Origin: DATKUK01 sp035530655
GTDB taxonomy: Bacteria > Planctomycetota > Phycisphaerae > UBA1845 > DATKUK01
NCBI GenBank assembly: GCA_035530655.1
Contig: DATKUK010000006.1
Coordinates: forward strand, 1-64,000
Reading direction: 5' to 3'
DNA: 64,000 nucleotides
A program made the translations under genes and the position numbers. Below are positions 12,907 to 22,231 of the stretch, piece after piece. A model generated the notes under the pieces. The model was not told where the DNA came from. It saw nothing but the letters and a program-made list of their open reading frames with translations, and made no database searches. Within the stretch, counting starts at the first letter, position 1. The number at the start of each line of letters is the position of its first letter.

Positions 12907-13623
12907 GTGTATCGGTATGATGCCGTTTTTTTCGACTCGGGAGGAACGCTGTTCGATCCGTCGGCGCGGAATCCCTCCATGCAGGAGGTTATCGACCAGC
13001 GGATCGATCGCCTGGTGGCAGCGCTCGGCGTCTTTGGCATCGATGCCGAACCCAGCAGGCTCGAGCAGGCCCACGAGACGCTCTATGAGCCAATGGAGCG
13101 CGAACTCGGGCCGCGTTTCAGCTACTACCTGTTTCTGTTGCGCGTGGTTGACCAACTGGGCTTACCCCTCAGCGCGGAGCAAACAGCCATCGTGACCGTC
13201 GCCTACGCCGGCCCGCGATATCGTCACTGGGTTTTCCCCGACACGCACAAACTGCTTGCCCAACTCACTGACGCCGGAATCCGTCTGGGCCTGATCGCCA
13301 ACACGGCCTGGCCCGGCTTTGCCATGCACACAGCGTTGGCTGGCGTCGGGTTGGCACGGTACTTCGACTTCATGGTCATATCCTGTGACGAAGGCGTGGC
13401 CAAGCCGGACCCGGCTATCTTTCGCGTGGCCCGGCGCCGGGCGGGACTAACCGACACAGCCCGGGTCCTCTACGTCGGCGACGATATTGAGAAGGACATC
13501 CGCGGCGCCAAGGACGCCGGCTGGGATGCAGCGTTGCGGCGCTCGAGCGCGCCCACATCGGAGGGCCTGGCCGACTTCGAGTTTGACCACAGCCTGGAGG
13601 TATTGCCCTTTATCTTCGGATGA
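12907..13623 (+). CDS. HAD-family hydrolase
   Basis: A 238-residue haloacid-dehalogenase-superfamily phosphatase, probably cytoplasmic. Motif I is VFFDSGGTLFD (nucleophile Asp near residue 10, in the DSGGT variant). A helical cap occupies residues 20-95. Motif II is LGLIANTA, with Asn/Thr after the strand. Motif III is the Lys in VAKPDPAIFR, and motif IV is VLYVGDDIEKDIRGAKDAG. The GTG start at 12907 has GGAG 7 bases upstream. The substrate is unknown; the closest general types are phosphoglycolate-phosphatase or YjjG-like enzymes. It lies 44 bases after the UroD-like gene. Confidence 0.88.
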   Translation: MYRYDAVFFDSGGTLFDPSARNPSMQEVIDQRIDRLVAALGVFGIDAEPSRLEQAHETLYEPMERELGPRFSYYLFLLRVVDQLGLPLSAEQTAIVTVAYAGPRYRHWVFPDTHKLLAQLTDAGIRLGLIANTAWPGFAMHTALAGVGLARYFDFMVISCDEGVAKPDPAIFRVARRRAGLTDTARVLYVGDDIEKDIRGAKDAGWDAALRRSSAPTSEGLADFEFDHSLEVLPFIFG

Positions 13624-13699
13624 TGCTTGCTGGAACGTCGATCCGAAAGCTCATGCAGCATATGATCGGCCGTTGTACACGCCGTTTGAGGAGAGGCCC

Positions 13700-16237
13700 T
13701 TGATACGTTTCGCGATTGTGTTGGCAGTTGTTTTTACAGGTGAGATGCCGATGTCCATGCCTTCTACACGGCCAGCCGCACCCGTTCGCTTCGGCTCCGA
13801 AGCGATATTGCCCGACGATTCCCGCACGCACTTCAGCCGGGCGGTAAACTTTGCACCTGCCGACGGTGAGGTTTGCACGCTCAACCCGCCGCGCTTCCGC
13901 TGGCAATATCATCCCACCGAGCCGGGGCAAGGCGGAGACTATGTCTTTACCTTCCAGATCGCTGCCGATCGGGACTTTGATAGCAACGTGCTGAAGGTCG
14001 AAACCGAGTTCAACTTTTACAACACCATCGCCCCGCTGCAAGGGACCGGCCCGTTCTACTGGCGCATCGGCTACCGCGATCGCACAGCGTCGGGTCCGCC
14101 GACGCATTGGGGCGATGTGCGCTCATTCACGCTCCCCGGCGACGCGGAGGTATGGGATCGCTCGGCGCTGGCCAAGCCCGACTTCGCCGCCAAGCCTCAT
14201 CCGCGCATGCTGTTCAACGCGGAAACGCTGCCGAAGCTGCGAAAACTGGTCGAGACGCACGACGACTCGCGCGTGATCTTCGAGGGCATGCTGGCCGAAG
14301 CCGATCGCGTTCTGCAAGCGAAGTGGTGGGCCCACATGCCCGAGAGCGATCGCGAGAAGACCGACGTCAGCTACCTTACGATTGCGGGCGACCTGGCCTT
14401 GGTTGCTTTCTGCTGGCGCGTGACCGGCGACGACAGGTACGCCGGGGTGCTCGAACGAGCCGTCCGCTTTGCGCGCTACCCCAAGGGTGGCGGGGCGTCA
14501 CCCGAGGGCGCCGGCGGCGACAGCAACGAGGACAGCACGCAGACCACCGAATTTCTCGCTCTGCTGTACGACTGGCTGTACCAGGACCTGAGCGAACCGC
14601 AGCGGCGAGACTTCGCCGACTCACTCGACTGGCGGATCGATCATTTCGTCAACTATTTTGCATGGCGGCGGGTGCGCGATGACAAGCAGCAGGTATGGCG
14701 ACATTCGCTGTCGACCGACGGCGCCAGCCACGGCATCGAAGGCTTCTACGACACGTTCCCCGCGGCCATCGCGGCCTACCAAGAGTCTGCACATGCTCGC
14801 GAGTGCTTCCACCTGGGCGTCAATTACATGGTCGGTGTCGGCTCGTCACACGGGATGGAGTCGGGCTCCAACGAAGGGCCCGGCTACGGCAACAGCAAGC
14901 TCGCGTGGATGGTCAACGCCGCCTGTTACCTCGATAGCGTGTTCCCCGAGTTCGGCATCGGCAGGAATCCGTGGCTCATGCGCGTCGGCGCCTTTTACCG
15001 CGCCCAGACTCCGGTGGGCATCCAGCACGCCCCGTGGGGCCACGGCTCGAATCGCCGCAGCTACTTCGAGGACGGTCACGCCAAGTCGTATCGCAAGCTG
15101 GCGTTTCTGACCGGCGACGGTCGGTTCCTGGCCAACTACCGGCACTACGGCAGCGTTGGCGCTGACATGATGCGACCGTGGATCGAGTGCGCCCTGCCGT
15201 TGTGGCGTGAGGCACCCGCGCCGAGCGTCGAGGAGCCCGGCGTGCAACTGTTTGGTCGCGCCGGGTGGGTGATGGCCCACAGCGGTCCGCCGTCCGACCC
15301 CGACACGTACCGCCGTGGGGTGGGTATGATCTTTCCCTGCCGGCCTGTCGGGGCATACAGTCACGCCTTCAATTGCGATAACTCGTTCCACATCTTCGGC
15401 TACGGCCAGGACCTGTCACACGCCGCGGGCAGCAGCGACTACGAACCCCACGCCTTCCACGCTATGAGCCACAACACCATTCTGGTCGACGGGCTCGGTC
15501 AGGCCCAACCGGGCGGGCTGCAAGAGGTCCCCTACTACAGCCGCATCATCGCCTTCGCCGCGCCTAACGACAGTGTCGCGTACTGGTGCGGCGACGCGAC
15601 GCTGGCCTACCCGCGCCGTCCGTTCCAGCCGCGGCACTGGTGGGGCAGGCTGTCGGAGGTTTACCAGAAGCGCGACCTGTCGTACGTTCGGCGCGTCAAT
15701 CGCCACGTCTTGTTCGTTCGCAGGAAGTACTTCGTGATCCTCGACGATCTGGCCGCTGACAGGCCCGCCCGGTGGAGCTGGCTGTACCACATCCTGCCCG
15801 ACGGCTCGCTGGAGCTGGACCGGACTACCGGGTCGTTTCGCTACAACGTCGGGGGCGTCGGCGTGCATGTCGCCCACCTGCTTGGTGCGGGTCAACTCGA
15901 CGTGCAGGACCTGCGCGGGGCTGACGGCTTTCGCAATCCACTGACCGGCGAAGACTACGCCGAGGACTTCGGTCGGGGCCGACGAGAACGTCCGTTCGTC
16001 GCCGAGCACAATCTGTGGCTGACGACCCGAGAGGCGCACCGCACGTGGCGATTCCTGGCGGTGGTCTACCCCGTGCCGCAGGGCGGGAAAGCACCCGCCA
16101 TCCAGCGACTTGACGAATTGACGGTCCGCGTGACCGCCGGCGACGAGGTCGACGTGATCAGCTTCGGCCCTGCCAGTGCGCAGCCGGCGACGATCAACGT
16201 CGACCTGCCCGCCATCGCCCCAGCCGGGTTGCACTAA
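13700..16237 (+). CDS. Heparinase II/III family polysaccharide lyase
   Basis: An 845-residue secreted protein predicted to cleave uronic-acid-containing polysaccharide. I chose the TTG at 13700: it has AGGAGAGG just upstream and gives a short signal peptide (MIRFAIVLAVVFTGEM). The ATG at 13746 is the alternative. Residues about 40-155 form the DUF4962/Fn3-like N-terminal module (NPPRFRWQY to YWRIGYRD). An alpha/alpha toroid follows (DWLYQDLSEPQRRDFADSLDWRIDHFVNYFAW in outline; GMESGSNEGPGYGNSKLAWM). The C-terminal beta domain has the heparinase II pattern SHAFNCDNSFHIFGYGQDL and HNTILVDGLGQAQPGG, with the His and Asn typical of the fold. The stop overlaps by 3 bases the stop of the convergent DUF4091 gene. 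Substrate not predictable. Confidence 0.85.
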   Translation: MIRFAIVLAVVFTGEMPMSMPSTRPAAPVRFGSEAILPDDSRTHFSRAVNFAPADGEVCTLNPPRFRWQYHPTEPGQGGDYVFTFQIAADRDFDSNVLKVETEFNFYNTIAPLQGTGPFYWRIGYRDRTASGPPTHWGDVRSFTLPGDAEVWDRSALAKPDFAAKPHPRMLFNAETLPKLRKLVETHDDSRVIFEGMLAEADRVLQAKWWAHMPESDREKTDVSYLTIAGDLALVAFCWRVTGDDRYAGVLERAVRFARYPKGGGASPEGAGGDSNEDSTQTTEFLALLYDWLYQDLSEPQRRDFADSLDWRIDHFVNYFAWRRVRDDKQQVWRHSLSTDGASHGIEGFYDTFPAAIAAYQESAHARECFHLGVNYMVGVGSSHGMESGSNEGPGYGNSKLAWMVNAACYLDSVFPEFGIGRNPWLMRVGAFYRAQTPVGIQHAPWGHGSNRRSYFEDGHAKSYRKLAFLTGDGRFLANYRHYGSVGADMMRPWIECALPLWREAPAPSVEEPGVQLFGRAGWVMAHSGPPSDPDTYRRGVGMIFPCRPVGAYSHAFNCDNSFHIFGYGQDLSHAAGSSDYEPHAFHAMSHNTILVDGLGQAQPGGLQEVPYYSRIIAFAAPNDSVAYWCGDATLAYPRRPFQPRHWWGRLSEVYQKRDLSYVRRVNRHVLFVRRKYFVILDDLAADRPARWSWLYHILPDGSLELDRTTGSFRYNVGGVGVHVAHLLGAGQLDVQDLRGADGFRNPLTGEDYAEDFGRGRRERPFVAEHNLWLTTREAHRTWRFLAVVYPVPQGGKAPAIQRLDELTVRVTAGDEVDVISFGPASAQPATINVDLPAIAPAGLH

Positions 16238-19095
16238 GGACTACCGGCCGGGTTGCTCAACATGGTCAGCAGCGCCTCGCGTAGCTCGACGAAGGCGTCG
16301 CCCGATACGTCGCCGAAGGATACCGCCGCCGCCTCGTCGGCGAACGCCTGTTTGAAGCCCGCTCCCAGTGCCACCTTCGGCTCGACGAGCATCCCGATCT
16401 GTGTCCGGGTGTACCGGCGGCTTGCAGCCACCTGACGCATCAACTCGACCAACTGCGCCCCTTCGCGAAGGGCGAATACGCGATACGAAGCCACTCGGGC
16501 CACGTCGAAGCGCTGCCCGTCAATCAGCAGGCCGTTGTCCAGACCGTAATACCCGCTGCCGGGCTCGGTCAGCAGCTTACCATCCCCCTCGAACAGACTC
16601 AGCCACGGCAGCACCCCGTCGCAGCCGTGCACGTACGCCTTGATGCACCAAGCCGCTGATTCGTAATGGCTGAGCGGCTTCTTGTCGCGGACCAGCGAAT
16701 TGCACGCACCGTAGCAGTACAGCACGCCATCGTTTCGCCGCTTCCAGTCGGCTAGTAGACGCGGCATGGCGAACTGTCCGGAGTTGGCATACATGTATTC
16801 CATCCGCCCGTCCATGAAGCTGCCCTGCCAGTGGGGTCGACTGATGTCACCACGAAAGACGAACTGCGCCGTCTGCTGCCCCTTGATTCCCTCGTGGAAC
16901 AGTCGGCTATAGAACGCAAGGGCCATCCAGTCGAGCGCCTGCACCGGTTCGTCGAGCGTCCAGGCCGTGGAAACCATGCGCTCGTCGTCGGGCTTGTTGT
17001 TCAGGTACATCTCGACGGCCGTGCGCGTGTAGCCCTTTTGCTCGAAGTGTTCGAGGTACTGACGAGTCACAGCCACCATGGCGTCCTTGTACTGCTGGTC
17101 GAACGCCTCGTCGATCGGCTTGGCCATCATATCGTGCCGCATCTGCCAGTTGTCGCCGCTTGTGGGAGCGCCGGGGCGATAGTGCTTGTGGATGTTCGCC
17201 GGCCAGTTCTCGAACAGCGGCACGTAGAACGTCCGTACGGGCACGCCGTCGCGCGGATTGCCGCGAAACGCCTCGCCGTTGAGGATGGGCCCAACTCTAC
17301 GATCAAAGTCCGACCAGTTCGCGACGCGAATGTCCTTACCGGCCCCGCTCAGCTTGGGGATCATGTCTTCATCGACGACGCCGTCCTGTCCGTAGGGAAC
17401 CCGATTGATCGTGCATCGATGGTAGTGCGCCAGACGGTGCGACTCGAAGAAATGCTTCGTGCCGGCGTCGCCCGGCCCGCCGTAGCAATTCAGCTCCGGA
17501 TTGAAGTTCAACTCGTCAGGGATCACTGCCTCGTGGACGCGGATCTGTAATCGCAGTTCTACCGGCGTGAGTCCTGCGCTCTCGACGGTCACCGGACCCT
17601 CATACGTGCCCGGCTTGGTGGTCCGGGGCACGAACACGTCGACCGTCACCGCTTGCATGCGCTGGTCCGGGACCCTGTTGTCGGGCGTGGGGATGTTAAA
17701 GGACCCAGTCAACGGCACTGCATACTCGCTGTGCCACCAACCGCCCGTCTTAACATACCAGTTACGGAACAGCTTCACGTTGGACGCGGGGATTGTCCCC
17801 CCGTCTCCCTTCAGGTCGCCAACCTCGACCCTCACCGAATCGAGCTTGCCTTCGAACGCCTTGACGGCCAACTGGAAGGCGACGATGTCCGCCCGTGCCG
17901 CCGCCAAGCGAATCAGCGCCGCCGACGCGTCCCACACGGCGTTGGCCCGGTCGTAGCCTTTCCTTGCCGGATCCGTCAGAACGCGGCAACTGATCGGATC
18001 GAATTTGACCAGCGCCGGCGCCGCCCAGACGCACATCTTGCCCACGCACGGCCTAGGCGAGGCCGGGTTGGGTCGCCACGAACTCGCCGGCAGCGGCTGC
18101 ACCGAGAGTTTCTTGCTCGTTCGGCCATCGGCGGGGGCCGTCGGCGAGACGTTGCCGGCCGCGTCGGCGACTGCAACTTCGACCTTGACCTGCTTGTCCG
18201 CAGGTAGATCGATCAGCTCAAACGCCATGGGCCCGCGAAGTTTGCCCGGGAAGGGCACCTGCCACCGCGCCACAACCTCGCCATCGAGACGGACATGGAA
18301 CGCCGTCGCATCCGCCGGCAACTCGAACTGCACCTTCAGCGCACCGTGGGTTGGCGTGGCCGCATGCGGCGCGGGCGCGACTCGCAAACCGGTAACACCA
18401 GACGGCGAGGCTGTATCCATTTCGCCCAGGTTCACGACCAGCCTGGGCCCCTTGCCCGACTCACGGCTGGCGATGAAGTTGTTCTGATAGGCGCTGGTCG
18501 CACCATCCATCACCAGCAACCCATGGCTGGCACCCGCCACCAGCGCCTCGAGCACGCGCGGGTCGACGTTTACCTTAAACCAGCCGCCCTCGGTCTTTTC
18601 CAATCGGGCGTCGCATCGCAAGCTGTTGCCATTGCCCAGGATAACGTCGTACACCTTGCTGCCGGGCCAGGCCCAGGGGCGAAGAGCGAAGCTGGCCTCG
18701 TTGAATGTCGCGCCGTGGCCAGCGGCATCCTTCTGATAGCTTTCGGCGGCGCCGCCCTCCACCCAGTCGGCACTAACGGTGGAGACGGTGATCCAGCTCA
18801 GGTCGGTTCCGCGGTCCTTGCCGACCACCGCATCACCCACCGGATAGAGCCAAAGCTGGGCTTCCTGGATCCGGCGCCCCTTGGCGGCTGACACGTCGAA
18901 ATCCACCAGGGCAAATTCCTGCCAGATCTTCAGCTTGAGCTGGTTCGTCTTGCCCATGCTGTGGTCGACCTCCTCGCCCACGGCCGACAGCCACACGTCG
19001 CGCGAAGCAGGCAACTGGATCCACTCGCCCCTGGCAGCAGACGCAAAGAGCACGCTCGCCACCACAGCAGCTACAAAACCGTGTCGAATGGTCAT
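16234..19095 (-). CDS. Secreted DUF4091 glycoside-hydrolase-like protein with DNRLRE-type module
   Basis: A 953-residue protein with a clean signal peptide (MTIRHGFVAAVVASVLFASAARG). Residues about 24-200 resemble a DNRLRE/carbohydrate-associated beta-sandwich (SRDVWLSAVGEEVD, LWLYPVGDAV). An Fn3-like region follows to about residue 330. The remainder is the DUF4091-containing barrel, with WNASAAL-like strands, a DEPVQALDWMALAFYSRLF segment (possible acid/base region), YCYGACNSLVRDKKPL, and WCIKAYVHGCDGVLPW near the end. Family members sit in glycan-utilisation loci and are presumed glycosidases. The ATG at 19095 has AGGAG 9 bases upstream. It is downstream of the TPR lipoprotein gene on the same strand (112-base gap) and converges with the heparinase. 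Confidence 0.82.
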   Translation of the reverse strand: MTIRHGFVAAVVASVLFASAARGEWIQLPASRDVWLSAVGEEVDHSMGKTNQLKLKIWQEFALVDFDVSAAKGRRIQEAQLWLYPVGDAVVGKDRGTDLSWITVSTVSADWVEGGAAESYQKDAAGHGATFNEASFALRPWAWPGSKVYDVILGNGNSLRCDARLEKTEGGWFKVNVDPRVLEALVAGASHGLLVMDGATSAYQNNFIASRESGKGPRLVVNLGEMDTASPSGVTGLRVAPAPHAATPTHGALKVQFELPADATAFHVRLDGEVVARWQVPFPGKLRGPMAFELIDLPADKQVKVEVAVADAAGNVSPTAPADGRTSKKLSVQPLPASSWRPNPASPRPCVGKMCVWAAPALVKFDPISCRVLTDPARKGYDRANAVWDASAALIRLAAARADIVAFQLAVKAFEGKLDSVRVEVGDLKGDGGTIPASNVKLFRNWYVKTGGWWHSEYAVPLTGSFNIPTPDNRVPDQRMQAVTVDVFVPRTTKPGTYEGPVTVESAGLTPVELRLQIRVHEAVIPDELNFNPELNCYGGPGDAGTKHFFESHRLAHYHRCTINRVPYGQDGVVDEDMIPKLSGAGKDIRVANWSDFDRRVGPILNGEAFRGNPRDGVPVRTFYVPLFENWPANIHKHYRPGAPTSGDNWQMRHDMMAKPIDEAFDQQYKDAMVAVTRQYLEHFEQKGYTRTAVEMYLNNKPDDERMVSTAWTLDEPVQALDWMALAFYSRLFHEGIKGQQTAQFVFRGDISRPHWQGSFMDGRMEYMYANSGQFAMPRLLADWKRRNDGVLYCYGACNSLVRDKKPLSHYESAAWCIKAYVHGCDGVLPWLSLFEGDGKLLTEPGSGYYGLDNGLLIDGQRFDVARVASYRVFALREGAQLVELMRQVAASRRYTRTQIGMLVEPKVALGAGFKQAFADEAAAVSFGDVSGDAFVELREALLTMLSNPAGSP

Positions 19096-19207
19096 TTGCT
19101 ACGCTCCTGGATAGGCATGTACGGCCGGTGCCCCCGGCACACAGCTATAGAACCTCAACTGGTCCACATCAGGAAACACGGCAGAGGGGGTCTTTCTACG
19201 ACTGACT

Positions 19208-19891
19208 CTATTCGGCCTGGTCGCCGTCCGGCTCCGGGCCGAGCCTGGCCAGGTCGCCCGCGACGTCGGGGTCGGTCGGCCGAAGCTCCTGTGCTCGCTG
19301 AAACTCGGCACGAGCCTGAGACGTCAGGCCCTGTCGGGCGTAGAAACGCCCCAGCTCGGCGCGCACGTAGCTGTTGTCCGACTCAATGGCGGCGGCCTGA
19401 CGGTAGCAGAGCAGCGCTTCGTCCAGGTCGCCGATGCGCTCATAGTGCCCGGCCAGCACAAGCTTCTGCTTTGCGCCCGGCCCGACATAGGTGTCGGCCC
19501 ACTCGGCCGCCTGGAGAGCCTTGCGGTACTTGCCCTGAAGATCCAAGGCCTGCACGTGGGCGATCTGGGCATCGGTATAGCCCGGAAACGACTCGATGGC
19601 TGAATCGAACCAGTGGATCGCCTCGTCGAGATAGCGGAGAGACGCCGCGAACCGGCCCTGCCGGAACCGCTGCTGACCCATGGCCATGGCGCAGCGGCCC
19701 AGGTTGTAGAGGGTCACGGGCCGCTCCCGATCCATTTTCCAGGCTTGCTCGAAATAGGCCTTGGCTTCGCTGTACCGGACCTTCCTGTATTCATCCAGGC
19801 CCATCCGGTTCAGCTCGCCGACTGTATGGGTCGTGCAGCCGCTGACGCTGATCGACACCAGGACTACGAAGATCGCAACCAGGCGATACAT
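19208..19891 (-). CDS. TPR-repeat lipoprotein
   Basis: A 227-residue lipoprotein. The ATG at 19891 has GGAG 8 bases upstream and gives a hydrophobic leader ending in the lipobox VSGC at about residue 18. Upstream TTG/ATG codons in frame (to 20041) would bury that leader. The mature part is four to five TPR-like repeats: SEAKAYFEQAWKMDRERPVTLYNLGRCAMAMGQ, LRYLDEAIHWFDSAIESFPGYTDAQ, DEALLCYRQAAAIESDNSYVRAELGRFYARQG and ARAEFQRAQELRPTDPDV, each seen in outline. It is probably an anchored scaffold for protein contacts. It lies upstream of and codirectional with the DUF4091 gene, so it may serve the same glycan system; that link is inferred from position only. Confidence 0.8.
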   Translation of the reverse strand: MYRLVAIFVVLVSISVSGCTTHTVGELNRMGLDEYRKVRYSEAKAYFEQAWKMDRERPVTLYNLGRCAMAMGQQRFRQGRFAASLRYLDEAIHWFDSAIESFPGYTDAQIAHVQALDLQGKYRKALQAAEWADTYVGPGAKQKLVLAGHYERIGDLDEALLCYRQAAAIESDNSYVRAELGRFYARQGLTSQARAEFQRAQELRPTDPDVAGDLARLGPEPDGDQAE

Positions 19892-20331
19892 GGCAGATGC
19901 TCCGTTGGTGGGCACGGCTCCGTATAAGGACAAGACGACATCCCCGACCATGAGGCCGCAACGGCCAGGATTGCATCGCGTCGCACGGCCAGGGGCGTCC
20001 GATAGTAACACATCGCCTGCCCGATGCAACTTCCCGCCCAAGCGGCGAGGTTGTGGGGCGAGCCACAGGCTGATACAATTACTCAGGATGGCCGCAACGT
20101 CTGGAAGTGACGTGGGAGAAGGCGTTTAGTCGGTCAAGGAGAGGAAAGGAGACGACGCCCCCCCCTCGGATTGAAACGCTTTTGGTTGCCAACATGACCC
20201 GTTGGCCGGTGATCTGCCGGCGGGGCATTTCAATGGCCCTCGGGCGGCTGAGCGCCTTGGTGTCCGGCGGGAGCCCACACCGCGAAAGGGTCCTGCGCTG
20301 CCGGAAACAGGCGAATTGAAAGGAGCAGGTG
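19892..20331. promoter_or_regulatory. Divergent intergenic region between TPR lipoprotein and beta-helix genes
   Basis: About 440 bases separate two divergent starts, so promoters for both must lie here, although I could not pick a convincing -35/-10 pair. A 41-codon open frame runs from ATG 20194 to TGA 20317-20319. Its stop lies directly before the AGGAG (20321-20325) of the beta-helix gene, so it could be a leader peptide, but its Arg-rich composition is what random high-GC sequence gives. No repeat array or tRNA seen. Confidence 0.45.
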
Positions 20332-22155
20332 ATGCACATCAGTTTTCGTCGCATTGACGGCGTCAAACTCACGGTTTGTGGTCTTGCCGGGTTGCTGGTG
20401 GCTGCCTGGTGCGGGTGGGCCACAGCGGCCGATTGCCTGTTGCCGGCGACGTTCGCCGACGGGGCCAGCTACGCGCAGACGCTGCACGTCGACCCGTCGG
20501 GCAACGATTCGACCGGTGACGGCAGTGCGGGCAATCCCTTCGCCACAATTCAGCGCGCGGCGGGGTCGGCTTCGCCCGGGACTAAGATCGTGGTGCACGA
20601 GGGAACCTACGCGAGCAGTAACTACATCGCCAATCTTCAGGGCACGGCCTCTCAGCCGATCATGATTACCGGCGCCGAGGGCGAAGGCCCGGCTGTCATC
20701 GACCGCGGGCTCGTGGGCAGCGAGTGCATGCACTTGGTCGATGCCAAGTACGTCGTCATAGCCAATCTGACGTGCCGACAGGCCATCGACAACGGTATCA
20801 ACATTGACGACGGCGGCACCTACGCCACCCCGTCTGAACACATCGTTCTGGACAACGTTACGGTCGAGTACACCGGCCTGGGCGACAATAACGACGGCAT
20901 CAAGCTTTCCGGTGTGGATTACATCCGCATCATCAACTGCCGCATCCTCAACACCAACGCCGGGTCGGGCATCGACATGGTGGGTTGCCACTACAGCGAG
21001 ATCGTTTTCAGCGAGTTCCGCGACGGCGGGTCCAACGGCACGCAGACCAAGGGCGGCACGGAGGACATCCTGATCTACGGTAATCTCTTCGAGAATGCCG
21101 GAGCCCGGGCCATCCAGATGGGCGGCAGCACGGGCGCTCAATACTTCCGGCCCATCGACGCCACGTTCGAGGGGCACAACATCCGCGCCATCGGCAATGT
21201 GGTCATCGGCTCCGAGGCGGCCGTCGCCTATGTCAGCGCCACCGACTGCCTGGCTGCCAACAACACCATCTACAAGCCCACGAGCTGGATCATTCGGATC
21301 CTCAATGAGAACACCTCAAAGGACTGGCCCGCCAATGGCCGCTTCTTCAACAACATCGTGGTATTCAACCACGCGCAGATCGGCAGCACGTTCGTCAACA
21401 TCGGTTCGAGCACGCTGCCGAACACGTTCAGCTTCTCGAACAATCTCTGGTACGCGCTGAATAACCCGAGCTTCAGCGGACCGTCGCTGCCGACAACCGA
21501 GATTGACCCGGTCATTCAGGAGGATCCGCTGCTGGTCGATCCGAACGTGGAGGACTTCCACATCGATGCGGCCAGCCCTGCACGTGGGGCGGGTGTGGAT
21601 ATGTCCGAAGTCGGCGGCGACCGCGACGAGGTCTGCTATCTCTTGCCGCCCGCGATCGGCGCGTATGAGTATCTCACGTCGCCGGCGCTGGTTTCGAGCG
21701 AGCCGCCGGCCGACGGGACGCTGCCCAAGACACAGAACAACGTCGTCCTGCTGACCTTCGACGGCAACATTACCTTGCCGGGCGGCGATGCACTTGTGGT
21801 CGTCCCCATTGCCGGGGGCGCGGATCTGGGCGCCAGCTTTGCCTACTCGGTGGAGCCCGACGGTGTGACGCTCAAAGCCGTGGAGCAGGGCCCTGTGCTG
21901 AGCAATCATACGTGGTATCGCATCACGCCGAGCGTGGATTTTGACGTGCAGGCGTTCACGTTGGACGCATGCACCCTCATCGGCGATGCGAACAACAGCG
22001 CACGGGTGACCACGGCCGACTACTCGGCTGTGAAGGTGAGCATGGGCCTGATCACCGACTCGCGCGACGACCTGACCGGTAGCGGGCGTGTCACAACCGC
22101 AGATTACTCTGTGGTCAAGCAATACATGGGTGACCGCGCACCGACCAAGCCGTAA
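20332..22155 (+). CDS. Secreted parallel beta-helix protein with C-terminal dockerin
   Basis: A 607-residue secreted protein. The ATG at 20332 has AGGAG 6 bases upstream (the GTG at 20329 is too close). A signal peptide runs to about residue 35 (CGLAGLLVAAWCGWATAAD). The next segment, DPSGNDSTGDGSAGNPFATIQRA, is the usual entry to right-handed beta-helix pectate-lyase-like proteins. Helix coils carry Asn/Ile ladders (YVVIANLTCRQAIDNGINI; YIRIINCRILNTNAGSGIDMVG). After an Ig-like region (PPADGTLPKTQNNVVLLTFDGN), residues about 545-600 form a dockerin pair: DANNSARVTTADYSAVK and TGSGRVTTADYSVVK. Dockerins bind cohesins, but no cohesin gene is in the window. Probable polysaccharide lyase or binding protein; catalytic residues not identified. 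Confidence 0.85.
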   Translation: MHISFRRIDGVKLTVCGLAGLLVAAWCGWATAADCLLPATFADGASYAQTLHVDPSGNDSTGDGSAGNPFATIQRAAGSASPGTKIVVHEGTYASSNYIANLQGTASQPIMITGAEGEGPAVIDRGLVGSECMHLVDAKYVVIANLTCRQAIDNGINIDDGGTYATPSEHIVLDNVTVEYTGLGDNNDGIKLSGVDYIRIINCRILNTNAGSGIDMVGCHYSEIVFSEFRDGGSNGTQTKGGTEDILIYGNLFENAGARAIQMGGSTGAQYFRPIDATFEGHNIRAIGNVVIGSEAAVAYVSATDCLAANNTIYKPTSWIIRILNENTSKDWPANGRFFNNIVVFNHAQIGSTFVNIGSSTLPNTFSFSNNLWYALNNPSFSGPSLPTTEIDPVIQEDPLLVDPNVEDFHIDAASPARGAGVDMSEVGGDRDEVCYLLPPAIGAYEYLTSPALVSSEPPADGTLPKTQNNVVLLTFDGNITLPGGDALVVVPIAGGADLGASFAYSVEPDGVTLKAVEQGPVLSNHTWYRITPSVDFDVQAFTLDACTLIGDANNSARVTTADYSAVKVSMGLITDSRDDLTGSGRVTTADYSVVKQYMGDRAPTKP

Positions 22156-22182
22156 TCGCCAAAACCCAGTGCAGTGCGGTAT

Positions 22183-22214
22183 CATGCCCACGCCCCTTGC
22201 GTGGGCATGCTTTT
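22183..22214 (+). terminator. Rho-independent-type hairpin after the beta-helix gene
   Basis: A perfect 10-base-pair stem, CATGCCCACG and CGTGGGCATG, closes a 7-base loop (ccccttg) and is followed by cTTTT. It lies 27 bases after the TAA of the dockerin gene and just before the next gene. The U-tract is short, so termination may be incomplete. Confidence 0.75.
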
Positions 22215-22231
22215 GCGCGTAGAGGTCGACG

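Noticed and set aside
20168..20177. GGATTGAAAC, the typical 3' end of many CRISPR repeats
   Set aside because: It occurs once, with no second copy at spacer distance and no cas gene in the window.
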